Part shown: positions 34,153-44,839 of the stretch, piece after piece | Position numbering within the stretch: position 1 is the stretch's first letter | Layout: each line of letters begins with the position of its first letter | Source: Catonia carolina | Taxonomy: Eukaryota > Arthropoda > Insecta > Hemiptera > Achilidae | NCBI GenBank assembly: GCA_035578175.1 | Contig: JAQMRL010000002.1 | Location: 136,328,171 to 136,392,170 of the forward strand | Direction of reading: 5' to 3' | Length of the DNA: 64,000 nt | The notes under the pieces: model-generated | The model's database searches: none | The model's input: the letters and a program-made list of their open reading frames with translations, nothing else | Told to the model about the DNA's origin: nothing | Made by a program: the position numbers and the translations under genes

Positions 34153-34416
34153 TGCTGACCATTTAATAAATAACAGAACTTATTTTTTAGCCCTGGAACT
34201 AACAGATTGGATGGAATTAATTTAATACTCCACCTGCCTGTTACGGCCAGACTATTACTGGTGTATCATAGTACACAAGCCCTTTTACCGTTGTAAAAGT
34301 ACAATTGTTGGGCAAACCTTATTCTGCTTTTAATTTTATTTATTATTATATTGCCGTACTTATGTCAATTCAAAGTTTCTGAAACCTGTCGCGGCTAATA
34401 AAAATGTAACTTTATT

Positions 34417-34476
34417 TAAGTACTAGGCTTTAAGTACTAGGATTTAAGTACTAGTACTTTTATAAGTACTAGGCCA
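34417..34476 (+). repeat. TTTAAGTACTAGG short tandem repeat
   Basis: The unit TTTAAGTACTAGG recurs about four times, the last copies decayed. Confidence 0.8.
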
Positions 34477-34640
34477 TGGAGCCGTCCTTAATAGTATATA
34501 TTTTTTTAAGATTTGTTTTTTCTTTTTATCAAAAATTTATAAATATAGTGATGTTTGGATCTTTTCTTATCCCCCCCCGCAAACTTTGTCACATTCTGTG
34601 GATATTTTGTATACAGGTAATCTTACAGTATTTTTAACGA

Positions 34641-35455
34641 TGTTTGTTGTTATTGTTTAGTTCAACAGCCGAGAGGCTGGGGTTTGAACCTCTTGAGGTT
34701 TTACTAAGTAAAATCGAGGAGTTTGTGGTTTACTATTGCCTTCCTCACCGAGATGAAAGAGTATGCTGATAAGCATACCAGACCCTCCAAAAAGCACCCA
34801 CTTTCTGCAAATGATACCTTCACTTCATTATCCACAGGGTCTAGCTGTTGTTGTTTAGGTCAACAGCCCAAAGGCTGGTTTGAACCTCTAGAGGTTTTAC
34901 TAAGTAAAACGAGGAGTGAGGTGGTTTACAATTGCCTTCCTCACTGAGTGGAAACGTATGCTTATCAGCATGCCGGGCCCTCTGAAAAGCACATATTTTC
35001 CACTTTGTAAATGACACCTTCACTTCATTCACCACAGGGTCTTGCTGTACAATGAAATTCATTACTTTCAGAGAAGAAAACTCTGATTAGTGTCTTTTAC
35101 ACCTCTACCTCTTCTGTTCTTAAATGATTCAGTCATTTAATTGACTGACCATGTGATAAGAAACAGAACTATTTATTTTAGCCCTGCAACGAACAGATTG
35201 AGTGTAAATAATTTGACACTCCACCTGTCTGTTATGGGCAGAGGGTCTAGCTGTATAGTGAAATTCATTACTCTCAGAGGAGATAACTCTGACTAGTGTC
35301 TTTTATACCTCTACCTCTTCTGTTCTTAAATAGTTCAGTTCAGTCAGTTCAATTGGCTGGTTATGTAATAAGAAACAGAACTATTTTTTATGGACGGCCC
35401 TGGAACCAACACATCGAGTGCAATTAACTTAATACTCCACCTCCCCATCAAGGCA
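34641..35455 (-). mobile_element. outer SINE-B, interrupted by another SINE-B
   Basis: The left part (34641-34847) ends in AGGGTCTAGCTG and the right part continues from the repeated AGGGTCTAGCTG at 35242-35253 to about 35455. The two halves join into one normal SINE-B once the inner copy is removed. It is more diverged than the inner copy, consistent with its greater age. Confidence 0.9.
34848..35241 (-). mobile_element. inner SINE-B, full length (394 bp)
   Basis: This complete copy is bounded by the 12-bp duplication AGGGTCTAGCTG. On the plus strand it starts TTGTTGTTTAGGTCAACAGC and ends CTGTTATGGGCAG, which defines the family's ends. The reverse reading places an AAC-type simple tail at the 3' end behind a hairpin (CAGCC.../...GGCTG). 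It is almost identical to 57417-57810. The frame 34841-35062 (-) is inside it and is probably not translated. Confidence 0.93.
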
Positions 35456-36660
35456 ATTTTTAATGATAAAAACAGGAAAAATGTTTTAAAAAATCATGTA
35501 TCAACTTTTTCCATGCTAACGCTACTTTTTTTCAAGTTAACGTTAAACTATTTATTGAAAGTTATTAAATTATTTAATAATATATAATTTTATAATGTGA
35601 ATTTGTTTAATGATGTCATGTACTCAATGAGTTTATATTTCATTATTACAAACAGAAACAATATTTAGAAAAAAACAATCCGTTTACCCTACCTATATTT
35701 AACCTTAATTTGAAAAATATTGGTGTAGGAATTTTTTAAATATTTTTTGCTTTTTTATCGTTAAAAATGCTGGAAGATTACATACGAAATATCCACAAAA
35801 TGTGACAAATTATGCTTGGGGTTATAACAGAAAAGACCCCAAATGTTTAGAATCTTAAGTAAATTTGTAAAAAAAATATTTAGGCAAAATAAAATGTTGA
35901 ACAACATTATCGATAAAAATATTACACAATATTATAAACCGTGTAATGGTTCCTTAACGTTACGATAATTTGATCTCTAGAGAGTGAGTGTATGAATAAG
36001 GGAGATTTATTGATAGGAGGAGAGGTAAATATGATGAGAGTACGAGAGAGAGAGAATCAATCTATAAGCAATTACTGAGTATACCGAGTATAGAATGAGA
36101 ATGAGTAAATTGAAGAGAGATAGATAGATTAAGTCACCTTGGTTACGAAGCAATGGATCGGTCATACACGTGTTCAAGGTACTTGGAATGTCGGCCGAAT
36201 AATTGATCAATTTATATGCATCAAGGTGCCACACCTTCACCCTCCTCGCCACTCTCCCCTCACCCTAATTCACTTACTCTCTCTCTTTTTAAACATACGC
36301 TGATTCAGAGTGCGTATAGCAAGAGCTGTATAAAAATTATTAATAATAATCACAACGTATGACTTACCTACATAGAGTGAGTTAACATACTCGTAACATT
36401 TATTATCGGGTAAACCAGTGTAGAAGTTGATTTTATATATTTTTTCGTTCATTAATTTACGTTCTTAAAAGCAAAGAAGAAGAAGAAAATGAATAACAAC
36501 TAAAAGTGGCAAAGGTGTTACGTTAAGGAGGAGGAAGAACTGGAATATTAACTATCATCGACGCAACCTATCGCCTAAGTGGACTTTATTCACCTATGGT
36601 ATTATTTTTATTCGGACTGTCAACAAATTTTTTATAATACGTATAAATTCTTAAAAAAAT
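35456..36660. other. no gene; GA-rich tract
   Basis: AT-rich, with a purine-rich GAGAGA stretch at about 35985-36060. The 81-codon and 60-codon minus frames at 36007-36452 show no recognisable domain. Confidence 0.4.
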
Positions 36661-36734
36661 AGGTAGGTACCGGGTCATCGAGAAAGGTTGCATCCATTTT
36701 AAAAAATTACAGTTTGAAAACTATTGAAGATAAA

Positions 36735-37028
36735 ATTTTATTCCTAATTTGTGTACGTTGCAATCTGTTCAATTTAGAACAATAAGCAACAACATGACCC
36801 AATGAGATGAAGATGATGTGTATGACGTGTAAATGAGGTGTAGTCTTGTACAGACCCAGGCCGACCATTCCTGAGAGAGTATGGTTAATTAAACCCCAAT
36901 CATCAAAGTACACCGGTAACCACTGACTAGTATTCAAATTCGTATAAAAGTAACTACCTTTACTAGGATTTGAACCAGGAACTTTTGTCTCCGAAAATCA
37001 GCTGTTAAACAGCTGATTTTGGCTACGA
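36735..37028 (-). mobile_element. SINE-C, full length with 12-bp duplications
   Basis: This 294-bp insert is bounded by ATTGAAGATAAA at 36723-36734 and 37029-37040. On the minus strand it begins TTCGTAGCCAAAATCAGCTG, has the B box CTGGTTCAAATCC, and continues into CAGTGGTTACCGGTGTACTT and the rest of the SINE-C body. The first part forms a palindrome (AAAATCAGCTGTT on each side of one base) not present in the other copies. Its position splits the left inverted end of the Tc1/mariner-like element. Confidence 0.92.
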
Positions 37029-37487
37029 ATTGAAGATAAAGTCAAAATGTTTTTTTGTTGTAAACAGAAAAAGGTAAGATCCAGTGCTTAATATGAAACT
37101 TTCATTTAATATGACTTACCCCGTTAATTATCTTTTGATTTAAATTTTTACTAATTGCATTTACTGCAGATTTTATAGCATGAGCAAAAGAAATAGCATC
37201 CCTAAATTATTTCCCTCAGTTATACTTGCCATGTCTTTTTCTCTCCTTTTTTTATTTTTTTACCGCCATATTTGTAGTTGTTATACGCGGCGGTTATAAT
37301 TGTGGCGCGTTTTGAACACTTATTGACCGCGGCGATTGTATACCACGGTTAAGACGATCAAATGCACTATTAAAGTTTTATTGGTTGTACGACTGTATTG
37401 AAAATTGAACAAATTGCTTTGAAAAAAAAAACATTACGGAGAGTGTGTTCCTATCCTAAACATTGTTAATGTAAATTTACATGTATG

Positions 37488-37640
37488 ACTCCTTCATAAG
37501 GTCCATCAAAAAGCCTTCATAAGCTCCTTCATAAGCCCCTTCATAAGCTCCTTCATAAGCTTCTTCATAAGCTTCATAAGCTTCATAAGCTTCTTCATAA
37601 GCTCCTTCATAAGCTCCTTCATAAGCTCCTTCAAAAGGTC
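37488..37640 (-). repeat. 12-bp minisatellite (AAGCTCCTTCAT)
   Basis: About twelve units of AAGCTCCTTCAT and variants (some shortened to AAGCTTCAT) form the array. Because the unit is a multiple of three, one minus-strand frame (37477-37659) reads as a repeated EGAY/EEAY peptide. That frame starts and ends within or next to the array and is probably not a gene. Confidence 0.92.
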
Positions 37641-37744
37641 TATACCTTTTTCTCAGCAACCACTACAGCTTCAGCAACAATTTGTTTTTGTATGAAAGGC
37701 CACTCTTTGGTACATAATTAGAATGTTCAGCATTTAATTCTGGT

Positions 37745-38345
37745 AAGAATTTTAATTTTCACAATTTTTTAAAAAGAGACTATTTTTTTCATCGAAAAAT
37801 CACCGAAAAAATGTTTTCTCCCACAATTTTCAATAGTTTTCAAAACGGCACATTCAATCAATAGAACTGGACGATTAACATACTCCATAAAAATTTCAGT
37901 TTTGTACCTTTTGTGGAAGCTGAGAAAAAGGTACATAAAATTCTAAAAATGACATTTTGAGATATTCACGTTTAAAGTTTGAGAAACAAAAACATGAGTG
38001 TAAACAAAGACAGACCACAACAAAAATAGTGCAGGTTATAAACTTTTAGGTTATGCTGCCAACCTATGAAAAAATAAAGGAGAGACGGCAGTGTGAAAAA
38101 ATAGTATAATAAATCACAGTAAAATATTAATCGAAAGGGAAAATTATTTTGTAAAATTTCGTGACAGATGGCAAAATCAGCTTAAACATAAAATTACAGA
38201 AAAATTAATAAAACATTTTCTAGTTGGCATAACAACATGATTCTAACGCCATTTTAAAGCGCACATTTCAAACTATATTTTTAACGAAAAATTGATAATT
38301 TTTTTATTTTTTCATTTCACACTCCCCTTAACATAGTTTGGCAAC
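37745..38345 (+). repeat. repeat R-D, uninterrupted copy
   Basis: This copy matches 3250-3603 plus 4028-4262 over its full length and lacks the LINE insert, so it serves as the empty site. It contains TGTGGAAGCTGAGAAAAAGG and ATGAGTGTAAACAAAGACAG. It is non-coding and of unknown class. It lies inside the Tc1/mariner-like element and was probably inserted there. Confidence 0.8.
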
Positions 38346-38600
38346 AAAACGGCGCGCTCCCTCATTTCAGTCTTCTAGTGCATCACGCCCTCAATAAAAG
38401 GTTCCCTGATCGATGGATCGGTAGGGACAGTCCTGTGCTTTGGCCTCTGATGAGTCCAGATTTAACCCCACTTGATTTTTTCTTCTGGGATGTGTTAAAA
38501 ATCATGTCTATAATGAGAAGATTGAAATGTGAATCATTTATACCGGATAGAGGTTGATTATCGTTTAGATGTCTGTATAGCAAACAACGGTGCTCATATC
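38345..38600 (+). pseudogene. Tc1/mariner-type transposase C-terminal remnant
   Basis: One frame reads FPDRWIGRDSPVLWPLMSPD followed by LTPLDFFFWDVLK. The SPDLTPLDFFFW block is the third catalytic aspartate region of this superfamily of DDE transposases. After ESFIPDRG the frame stops. The first two aspartate motifs are not present; the R-D repeat sits where they would be expected. Confidence 0.75.
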
Positions 38601-38779
38601 ATTTACAACTTATTTAGTTGTAAAAAAACTTTAACATTTTCTGTTTATAACAAAAAAAATATGACTATCTTCATAAGTTTTAAAACTGTAGTTAATTTTT
38701 TAAAATGGATGCAACCTTTCTCGATGACCCGGTACTTTCAGTTGATCTCACTGGACCATTCACATTATTGTAATCTTTA

Positions 38780-39246
38780 TTCCAAGGTTCTTTCCGGATC
38801 TGGTTATAATAAATAAAAAATAAATTTCTTTTTCAACTAATTAAAATTATTTATTAACAAAATAATAAATTATTACTCTTAGACTTCTAATTAATTACAG
38901 TAAAATTACTTAAACTAGGTTAATTACAAAAATTTTATAAGCTTAAACTGAACTTAAGTAAAAAATAAAAGATTGTTATTTCCACTTATAATAATCGACT
39001 CATTACCTGCAACCAGTTTTATACAAAGTTTTCTCGTACGAAGACCTGCTTTTCTTGACGTAGACTACTTGTTACAATGTATAAATTTGTTATTAAAACA
39101 AACACTATACAAGTACTGATTTATTTCACATACGATTTACAACTACTATTCTGCAACAAGCTAGCGGTCTTATATTAAAGGCGGTCGTAGTCCTTTCTAG
39201 AAAAACAAAATACATCTAAATAGATAAAGGATAATAGACCCCCATT
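38780..39246 (-). mobile_element. LTR-like fragment
   Basis: On the minus strand it begins near TGGGGGTCTATTATCC, shares TATCTATTTAGATGTA with the 29.9-kb LTR, has a TATA-like AATATAAG, and ends in ATAACCAGATCCGGAAAGAA and then GATTACA. The end resembles the GATCCCGAAACGGACC ends of the other candidates. No internal retrotransposon region adjoins. It lies beside the right end of the Tc1/mariner-like element. Confidence 0.55.
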
Positions 39247-39249
39247 AAA

Positions 39250-40260
39250 AACCTTCTAAATCTGGCTAGAACATTCGAAAGCATAAAAAACAATATAAAA
39301 AATTAATAACAGGTGTAATACTATAATAAAACTTTTCTACCGTATATTAAAAGACAAGAATTGAACCTAGTACGACCGCTATTCCGAGAATCCCTTCAAA
39401 AGCATTCCATTCATCGATAATCCATTATCCATATGACATTGTTACTAAACCGAACACATTTATTTATTCACTTTATTTACTAACTTTAAAGTAAGCTATT
39501 TGCAACAAAATATCAAAATTAGAAGAATCAATTCGTGTAAATACTTGGAAAACATAATAGATTAGAATGACAAACACGCGCAATACATAGGACCACCAAT
39601 AGAAACGGCAAGAAATGGCTATTACGATATTAAATAAACCAACTTTTATAGTTATTTAAAATATGTAGGTGGTTGCTTCGTTGTATAATATGACACATCA
39701 AATTTAGGAATAGAGATTGGAAAGTTATAGCACTTAATTTTACAATATGTGCTTAATTTTGGAATCGAATTGGGTTATATCACAAATATAACATAATAAA
39801 TTCATTGTTCTTATAACTTCGGATTATTTAAAGGTTTTTTTTCTACTAACCAAATTTATTTTCAATCGTTTCAAACAATCAACTATTATAAAAAGTGAGA
39901 AAAAGACCAAAATACTTGTACTTTAGTTAAACATTGTTTTAAATTTTTTGGATTGAAAAAATCCAATAATTTTATCCTCGTACAAAGAAACCGACTGTAG
40001 ATAATTAAAAGCTTCAACAATATGATAAATGGTAAAACTAACATACATTGGGGACGGGGGAGAGAGAGAGAAAGGATGAAAGAGGGGGTTGAGGTAGTTG
40101 AGGGATGATGGGATGGGAAGGAGAGGGAGAACTAATAACTTTGAATACTCAAATAATTATTAAAAAAAAATACATATAAATATTATGCTTTAAGTTAATA
40201 CATCCAGATGATACTTGGGCGAAAACGGAAAACGGAAAAGCCACTCTCTTTGCAAATCAT
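39250..40260. other. no gene; GA-rich tract
   Basis: AT-rich, with a purine-rich tract at about 40055-40130 (GAGAGAGAGAAAGG). Nothing else was recognised. Confidence 0.4.
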
Positions 40261-40261
40261 C

Positions 40262-40740
40262 CTTTAAAATGAAAAACAGCTTACTGACTACAAACATGAG
40301 ATTTACAGATTAGAAAAAATTTCTTAATGTTTAAAAAATTTCTATGTTTGGAGTGTAGCATTATACGGGAGTGAAACGTGGGTGATAAAGGCTGTAGAAA
40401 GGAAGAGGATAGAAGCTTTTAAAATGTGGTGTTTTGGAAAATGTTAAAGATTAGTTGGGTGGACAAAATAAGTAATTTAGGTTTTCTTAGAAGAGTGGAT
40501 GAAAAAAGAAGTATACGGAAACATCTTAACATAAGAAGGGATAGGCTAGTGGAGTATATATGAAGACTCCCAGGTATTGCTCTATCAGAAATTGAGGAAG
40601 TAAATTTTTAGGGGGGTGGCAAAGGTTAGAATATTTAAAGCAAATTTCAAAAGATGTAGGGTGTTACAGGTACGTAGATATGAAACGACTTGCGCAAGAT
40701 AGAACAGCATCAAACCAGTCGAAAGACTGATGATAAAAAA
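40262..40740 (+). pseudogene. LINE reverse transcriptase C-terminal fragment
   Basis: Frames contain YGSETWVIKAVERKRIEAFK (about 40367-40425), the same block as at 735-955, followed by NLGFLRRVDEKRSIRKH and, near the end, CARSNSIKPVER. The last part resembles the terminal segment of the same LINE type. It is interrupted by several stops and frameshifts. Confidence 0.7.
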
Positions 40741-40779
40741 TTATTGTAAAAACAGGTAAAAGGAAAATTAATTAAAAAT

Positions 40780-41285
40780 AACCAACGAACGATTCAGAGA
40801 GTATGATTAATTTTCATAGGAACTTGAAAAACAAGGCAAGACAAGAGACGTAGATCAAATTCTACAATACCATTACCATTCCTACTCTCCTATTTGGCAG
40901 CGAATCTTGGATACATACAAAGAATATTGTTAGCATGATCCAAGGTGCAGAGATGAAATTTTTGCTTATTGTGTTGGGATGATCTAGAACGTACAGGATA
41001 AGGAATGATGAAATAACAAGAGTTCTGTCTGTTCTACCACTACGTGACAAGATCTTACAGAACCGAAGAAACTGGTAAAGTCACTTGAACAGATGCCATA
41101 TGGGAGGATGCCAATTGAGGCTCAAAATTATAGATCATTTGGTACGAGAGATGTAGGAAGACTGAGGAAGAGATGGGTACTGGTTCACTAAACCTAGATC
41201 TTAAAGTGAAGAAGAAAAGAAGGAACCAACGAAAGAAACTGGAAAGGAAAAGAATTATGAGGAAGGGTTGAAAATATGAGTTGAG
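40780..41285 (+). pseudogene. LINE reverse transcriptase C-terminal fragment, second family
   Basis: Broken frames read FYNTITIPTLLFGSESWIHT and EMKFLLIVLG, then RIRNDEITRVL. This is the region after the reverse transcriptase core in another LINE lineage, related to 9400-10010 and 55280-55800. It follows the previous fragment in the same direction after about 40 bp. Confidence 0.7.
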
Positions 41286-41289
41286 AATA

Positions 41290-42430
41290 TGAGATCATAT
41301 TCAACGGCAGTAATGACAATAATCATCATTATTTCATGTCGTTGGTACAATGGGTTGGGATTAGAGGAAGAAATGTTATGTCATATTGGTTCGTACAAAA
41401 CTCCTTCTGAAAAAAATAATGGGAAGGGTGAATAATGTTATATCACCCGCTGGCGACAGCACAGCAATAAGCAATGTATGCTTGACTACTAGCAAGGCCT
41501 AAAAGTCTGTATGAAAATCCACCCCTTCTTCCATTCCAAACTAAATCCTGAAAAATAGCGTAATACAACTTACTATATCTACATGCGTGGGGGATGAAAT
41601 AGGAGGAGGTTGAAGGATTGATGCGGTCTTTTCGTTATAAGTTATTTGAATGATGAGACACCAAACTGGCAGTCAGTCAGTCTTTCTTCTTCCAGTAAAA
41701 GAGGTGATACGCATAATGTAAATATGTGAGACGTAATCAAGTACACAGACACACCTACACACAAACACACACATTATCCTCCTTCTCTATCTAGAAACTT
41801 TTAAAAAGTGTTCCGTGTTTACACCAAAATGGAATTCCACTAAAATCTACAATTTTAACATTCTTACAAATCCATTTTATGGGACAACTTTTCTCGTTTA
41901 ATCATCGTTAACTTATAAACGTTACGAATGTCAGATTTAAAATATTTCAACTGTTAGAACATAAGCTGTAATAACGATTACTCGAGATAAAAGTCGCCCT
42001 TTATTTATAAGTTGCAGAATTATTAATTTGATTTTTTTTTGTGAACAGATTTATTTTTAACGCACGATTGTTTTTAACGGTGTTTTTTACTGGATATAGT
42101 TTTTGTATTCTTTCATTTAAGCATTTTTTTATTTCTTCTGCTAAATTTTTATGTATTTTGTGTTTGTGTAACTATTTTTTGCTGTGTTTCATAACAGATT
42201 TTTTTAAAGGATATTCATATGTTTACTCCATTCCTGTAGTAGGGAATAAAATATAAATTTCTAAAACGGGATAACTGAACACCAAAAATTAATTATTCTT
42301 CAATTTTGTACTATATATTAATATGGAGTAAATTATGTTACAATATACAAACATAATATTATCTTATATTAAGATTTCACTAAAAAAAAATGGTTTTCTG
42401 AAATTTTGGATTTCATATTCAATTGAAAAA
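41290..42430. other. no gene seen
   Basis: A 71-codon hydrophobic, phenylalanine-rich frame (42041-42256, +) shows no recognised family and is probably an AT-rich chance frame. An A/C-rich (ACAC)n stretch lies near 41745-41775. Confidence 0.4.
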
Positions 42431-42432
42431 AA

Positions 42433-42697
42433 TGTATTAAGAGTGTAAAAGATACTAGTCAGAGCTATCTCCTCTGAGATAATGAACTTCATATGATGCT
42501 AGACCCTGTGGTGAATGAAGTGAAGGTGTCATTTGCAGGGTGGAAAGTAGGTGTTTTTTGGAGCGCCGGGCATGCTGATAAGCATACTCTTTCAATCAGC
42601 GAGGAAGGTAATAGTAAACCACCTCATTCCTCGTTTTTATTTATTAAAACCACTAGAGGTTCTAACCAGTATTTCAGCTGTTGACTAATCAACAATT
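42433..42697 (+). mobile_element. SINE-B copy, 5'-truncated
   Basis: It starts in the middle of the family (AGAGTGTAAAAGATACTAG) and runs to the tail region CAGCTGTTGACTAATCAACA. Moderately diverged; the terminal hairpin has decayed to CAGTATTTCAGCTG. Confidence 0.8.
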
Positions 42698-43140
42698 AAC
42701 AAGAATATTATGTATTTAAAATGAATAATGTGTAATAAATTTAATTTTGTACAATTTTTTGATAAGTAATTTGGTTTAGGAGAAAATTAAATTAAAACTT
42801 TTTCACTAAATTTAGCACCCTACACTCTCTTATATTATCCGTGTGTGTTAACTTAAATTTCAGTACAAAATTCGTTAAAATGTCAACGGCCTGATTCAGA
42901 GGCGTCAGGAAAAAATGTTTTTTTGAAGTTACATAAAATAGATTCTTCTGGTACCTGAATCTCATTTTACAAACACTGATTTTTTTTAGTCTACGTTTAG
43001 GCATATATTAAGGATACACTTTACAGCGTATAATCTAATTTATTTAAACATTTCAAAATCAAATCTTACTTTTTTCTTATACACATGGTTGTTATTAATT
43101 TTGTACATATACTTCTTTGTAACTTATATTTTTTTTTGTT

Positions 43141-43305
43141 AACTTTATTATACATAAAAACGGGCTCAAAATGCTGCCTTGAGGAACCCCGGAATTTATT
43201 GAATATAATTTGGAAAAGACATTATCATATTTAACTTGGAAGAAACGATTTGAAAGATAGTTTTTATATACGCATAACACAGCAGTCCTTCCAGAACATG
43301 GATCT
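43141..43305 (-). pseudogene. Jockey-like LINE, inverted 5' piece
   Basis: On the minus strand the translation is YLSNRFFQVKYDNV, then SINSGVPQGSILSPFL. SGVPQGS is the conserved reverse transcriptase block that lies just upstream of FADD in the protein. Here it is on the opposite strand and joined to the FADD-containing piece at about 43305. That arrangement is expected from a 5' inversion during LINE insertion. Confidence 0.8.
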
Positions 43306-44010
43306 GTAATGACGGCAGCGTTCGCAGATGACACAGCGATTTTAGCGGCGGACGCTTCTCCGACATGTGCCTCGGAGAAGTTACAAACCCATCTTGACAA
43401 CATTCACGAATGGTGTAAGAATTGGAGAGTGAAGATTAATGAGGATAAGTCAACGCATGTAACGTTTACATTACAGAAACTAACATGTCCAGTGGTCAGC
43501 TTAAACGGTACAGTAATCCCACAGAAGGAGGAAGTTAAATATCTAGGTTTGCATCTAGATCGAAGACTCACGTAGAGAAGTCATATATGGGCGAAACGAA
43601 AGCAACTTGAACTGAAGTTACATCAATTGTTCTGGGGCTCTTAGGCAGTAAATCTCAGCTCTCCCTTGAAAATAAAGTACACGTATACAAAGTAATACTA
43701 AAACCAGTTTGGACTTATGGTTTAGAGCTATGGGATACAACTAGTTCATCAAATATAGAAATACTGCAGCGCTTCCAATCGAAATGCCTGAGACTAATCA
43801 CTGCAGCCCCATGGTACGTAACCATGAAATACTACACAATGACCTATACCTGCCCTTCATAAAAGAAGGAACTAAACAACATAGCGAAAAATGCTTACAA
43901 GAATTACAAGACTATCAGAATCCATTAGCGATTAACCTCCTCGACAGCAGCAAAGATACTCACAGACTAAAACGTTTTAAAACACTAGACTTACCTCTAC
44001 GATTTTAAAC
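43306..44010 (+). pseudogene. Jockey-like LINE reverse transcriptase, 3' piece
   Basis: This plus-strand piece starts at the catalytic block AAFADDTAILAAD (about 43318-43356), continues with WCKNWRVKINEDKSTHV and VKYLGLHLDRRLT, and has an in-frame TAG at 43573 where Trp is usual. Further frames give PVWTYGLELWD, RFQSKCLRLITAAPW and HEILHNDLYLPF, ending at LPLRF. The order matches the C-terminal half of Jockey-clade reverse transcriptases. At least two frameshifts make it non-functional. Confidence 0.85.
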
Positions 44011-44344
44011 TTTATGATTTACGTTACGATTTAAACTTTATAATTCTAAGGACATTACTCAGTTTTGCTCGTCTTTGCTTAAATTTGTGTATTTATAAAC
44101 TGACTGTAAAAGAAATATACTGATACATAAAAACTTTATTATATAATATTGCGACAATATCGAAGAAGAGTATGGTTCGAGAAATTTCTAGTACTTAATT
44201 CATAAAATGTTAAAGAGTAGATAATAGAGTGAAAAAGTAACAGTAGGGTTGGTTATAAAAGGGTACCTATTTAAAAAAGGAGTGTATAATAAGGTAGTGT
44301 CTTCGTTGTACAATTATTTGTGAAAGAGTCGGTTGATTACCTGT

Positions 44345-44835
44345 AACACCTTTTATTTATTTTATTGTGACTTGTTTACAATAGCTAAGATTTTTCCAGT
44401 ACTAATAGAAAAAAGTTTTTTGTACGTTATTATTTGATCGAATCTCTGTGTCTTTCGAGAAACCTCTTTTATTTACCTATATAAAGAGACCCCCCGAGCG
44501 CGGTCAGAGAGTTAGTTCTCGTTTGATCTTTGACAAGTGTTTATTGCGTTGGATCAGGTCAACGTAGTATCCGGGCATTGTAGTGAATTACTATTGTTAT
44601 ACTATCTTATTGTGTATGTGCATTATATTCAGTTTTTGTGTATGTGCTTTGTGTATAATTATTTGTAAGTAGTACTAAGTAAATTATTTAAGTTATTTAT
44701 TGTATTAATCCATTATAATTAGCTTATTATTTATTTTGTAAATCTTTTAGTTGTAATAAATACTTGTAATTTTAAACTTTAGTGTATTAATTATTTAAGT
44801 ACCTAGATCCCGAAACGGACCTTAGCGATAAGTGT
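44345..44835 (+). mobile_element. LTR-like element with promoter and poly(A) signal
   Basis: It may start at TGTAACACC (about 44343). A TATA box (CTATATAAAGAG, 44478-44489) is followed about 25 bases later by GGTCAGAGAGTTAGTT, a plausible initiator. AATAAA lies at about 44756, and the end reads CCTAGATCCCGAAACGGACC then GTGTCACA. This U3-R-U5 order supports an LTR. The minus-strand fragment at 29360-29907 shares its 3' half. No coding region follows. Confidence 0.6.
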
Positions 44836-44839
44836 CACA

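Larger units (their letters stand above)
32852..34250 (-). mobile_element. SINE-B copy split by a LINE
   Basis: The SINE-B sequence runs from TGTTGTTGTTTAGGTCATCA to 33165 and resumes at about 34153 with TGCTGACCATTTAATAAATA through CTCCACCTGCCTGTTACGG. The gap holds the LINE at 33166-34152. TGCTGACCATTT occurs at 33154-33165 and again at 34153-34164, which is a 12-bp target duplication made by the LINE. Confidence 0.88.
36670..38732 (+). mobile_element. Tc1/mariner-like element with long inverted ends
   Basis: TA flanks the element (36668-36669 and 38733-38734). The ends CCGGGTCATCGAGAAAGG are inverted copies, and pairing continues for about 100 bp once the SINE-C insertion in the left arm is removed (36670-36734 plus 37041-37080 against about 38640-38732). 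Near the right end a transposase remnant survives. Inside are the SINE-C (36735-37028), a 12-bp minisatellite (37488-37640) and an R-D repeat (37745-38345). Total length 2063 bp. Confidence 0.85.

Noticed and set aside
33917..34225. 102-codon plus-strand frame
   Set aside because: It is the antisense of the LINE reverse transcriptase on the minus strand.
34841..35062. 73-codon minus frame resembling other short frames in the window
   Set aside because: It resembles them because all are readings of SINE-B copies, not because they are a protein family.
37488..37640. CRISPR array
   Set aside because: The repeats are directly adjacent 12-bp units without spacers, which is a minisatellite, and the window is eukaryotic in character.
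37477..37659. Repeat protein of EGAY/EEAY units
   Set aside because: The frame is created by the 12-bp minisatellite and begins and ends at the array. No flanking coding sequence or signal was seen.
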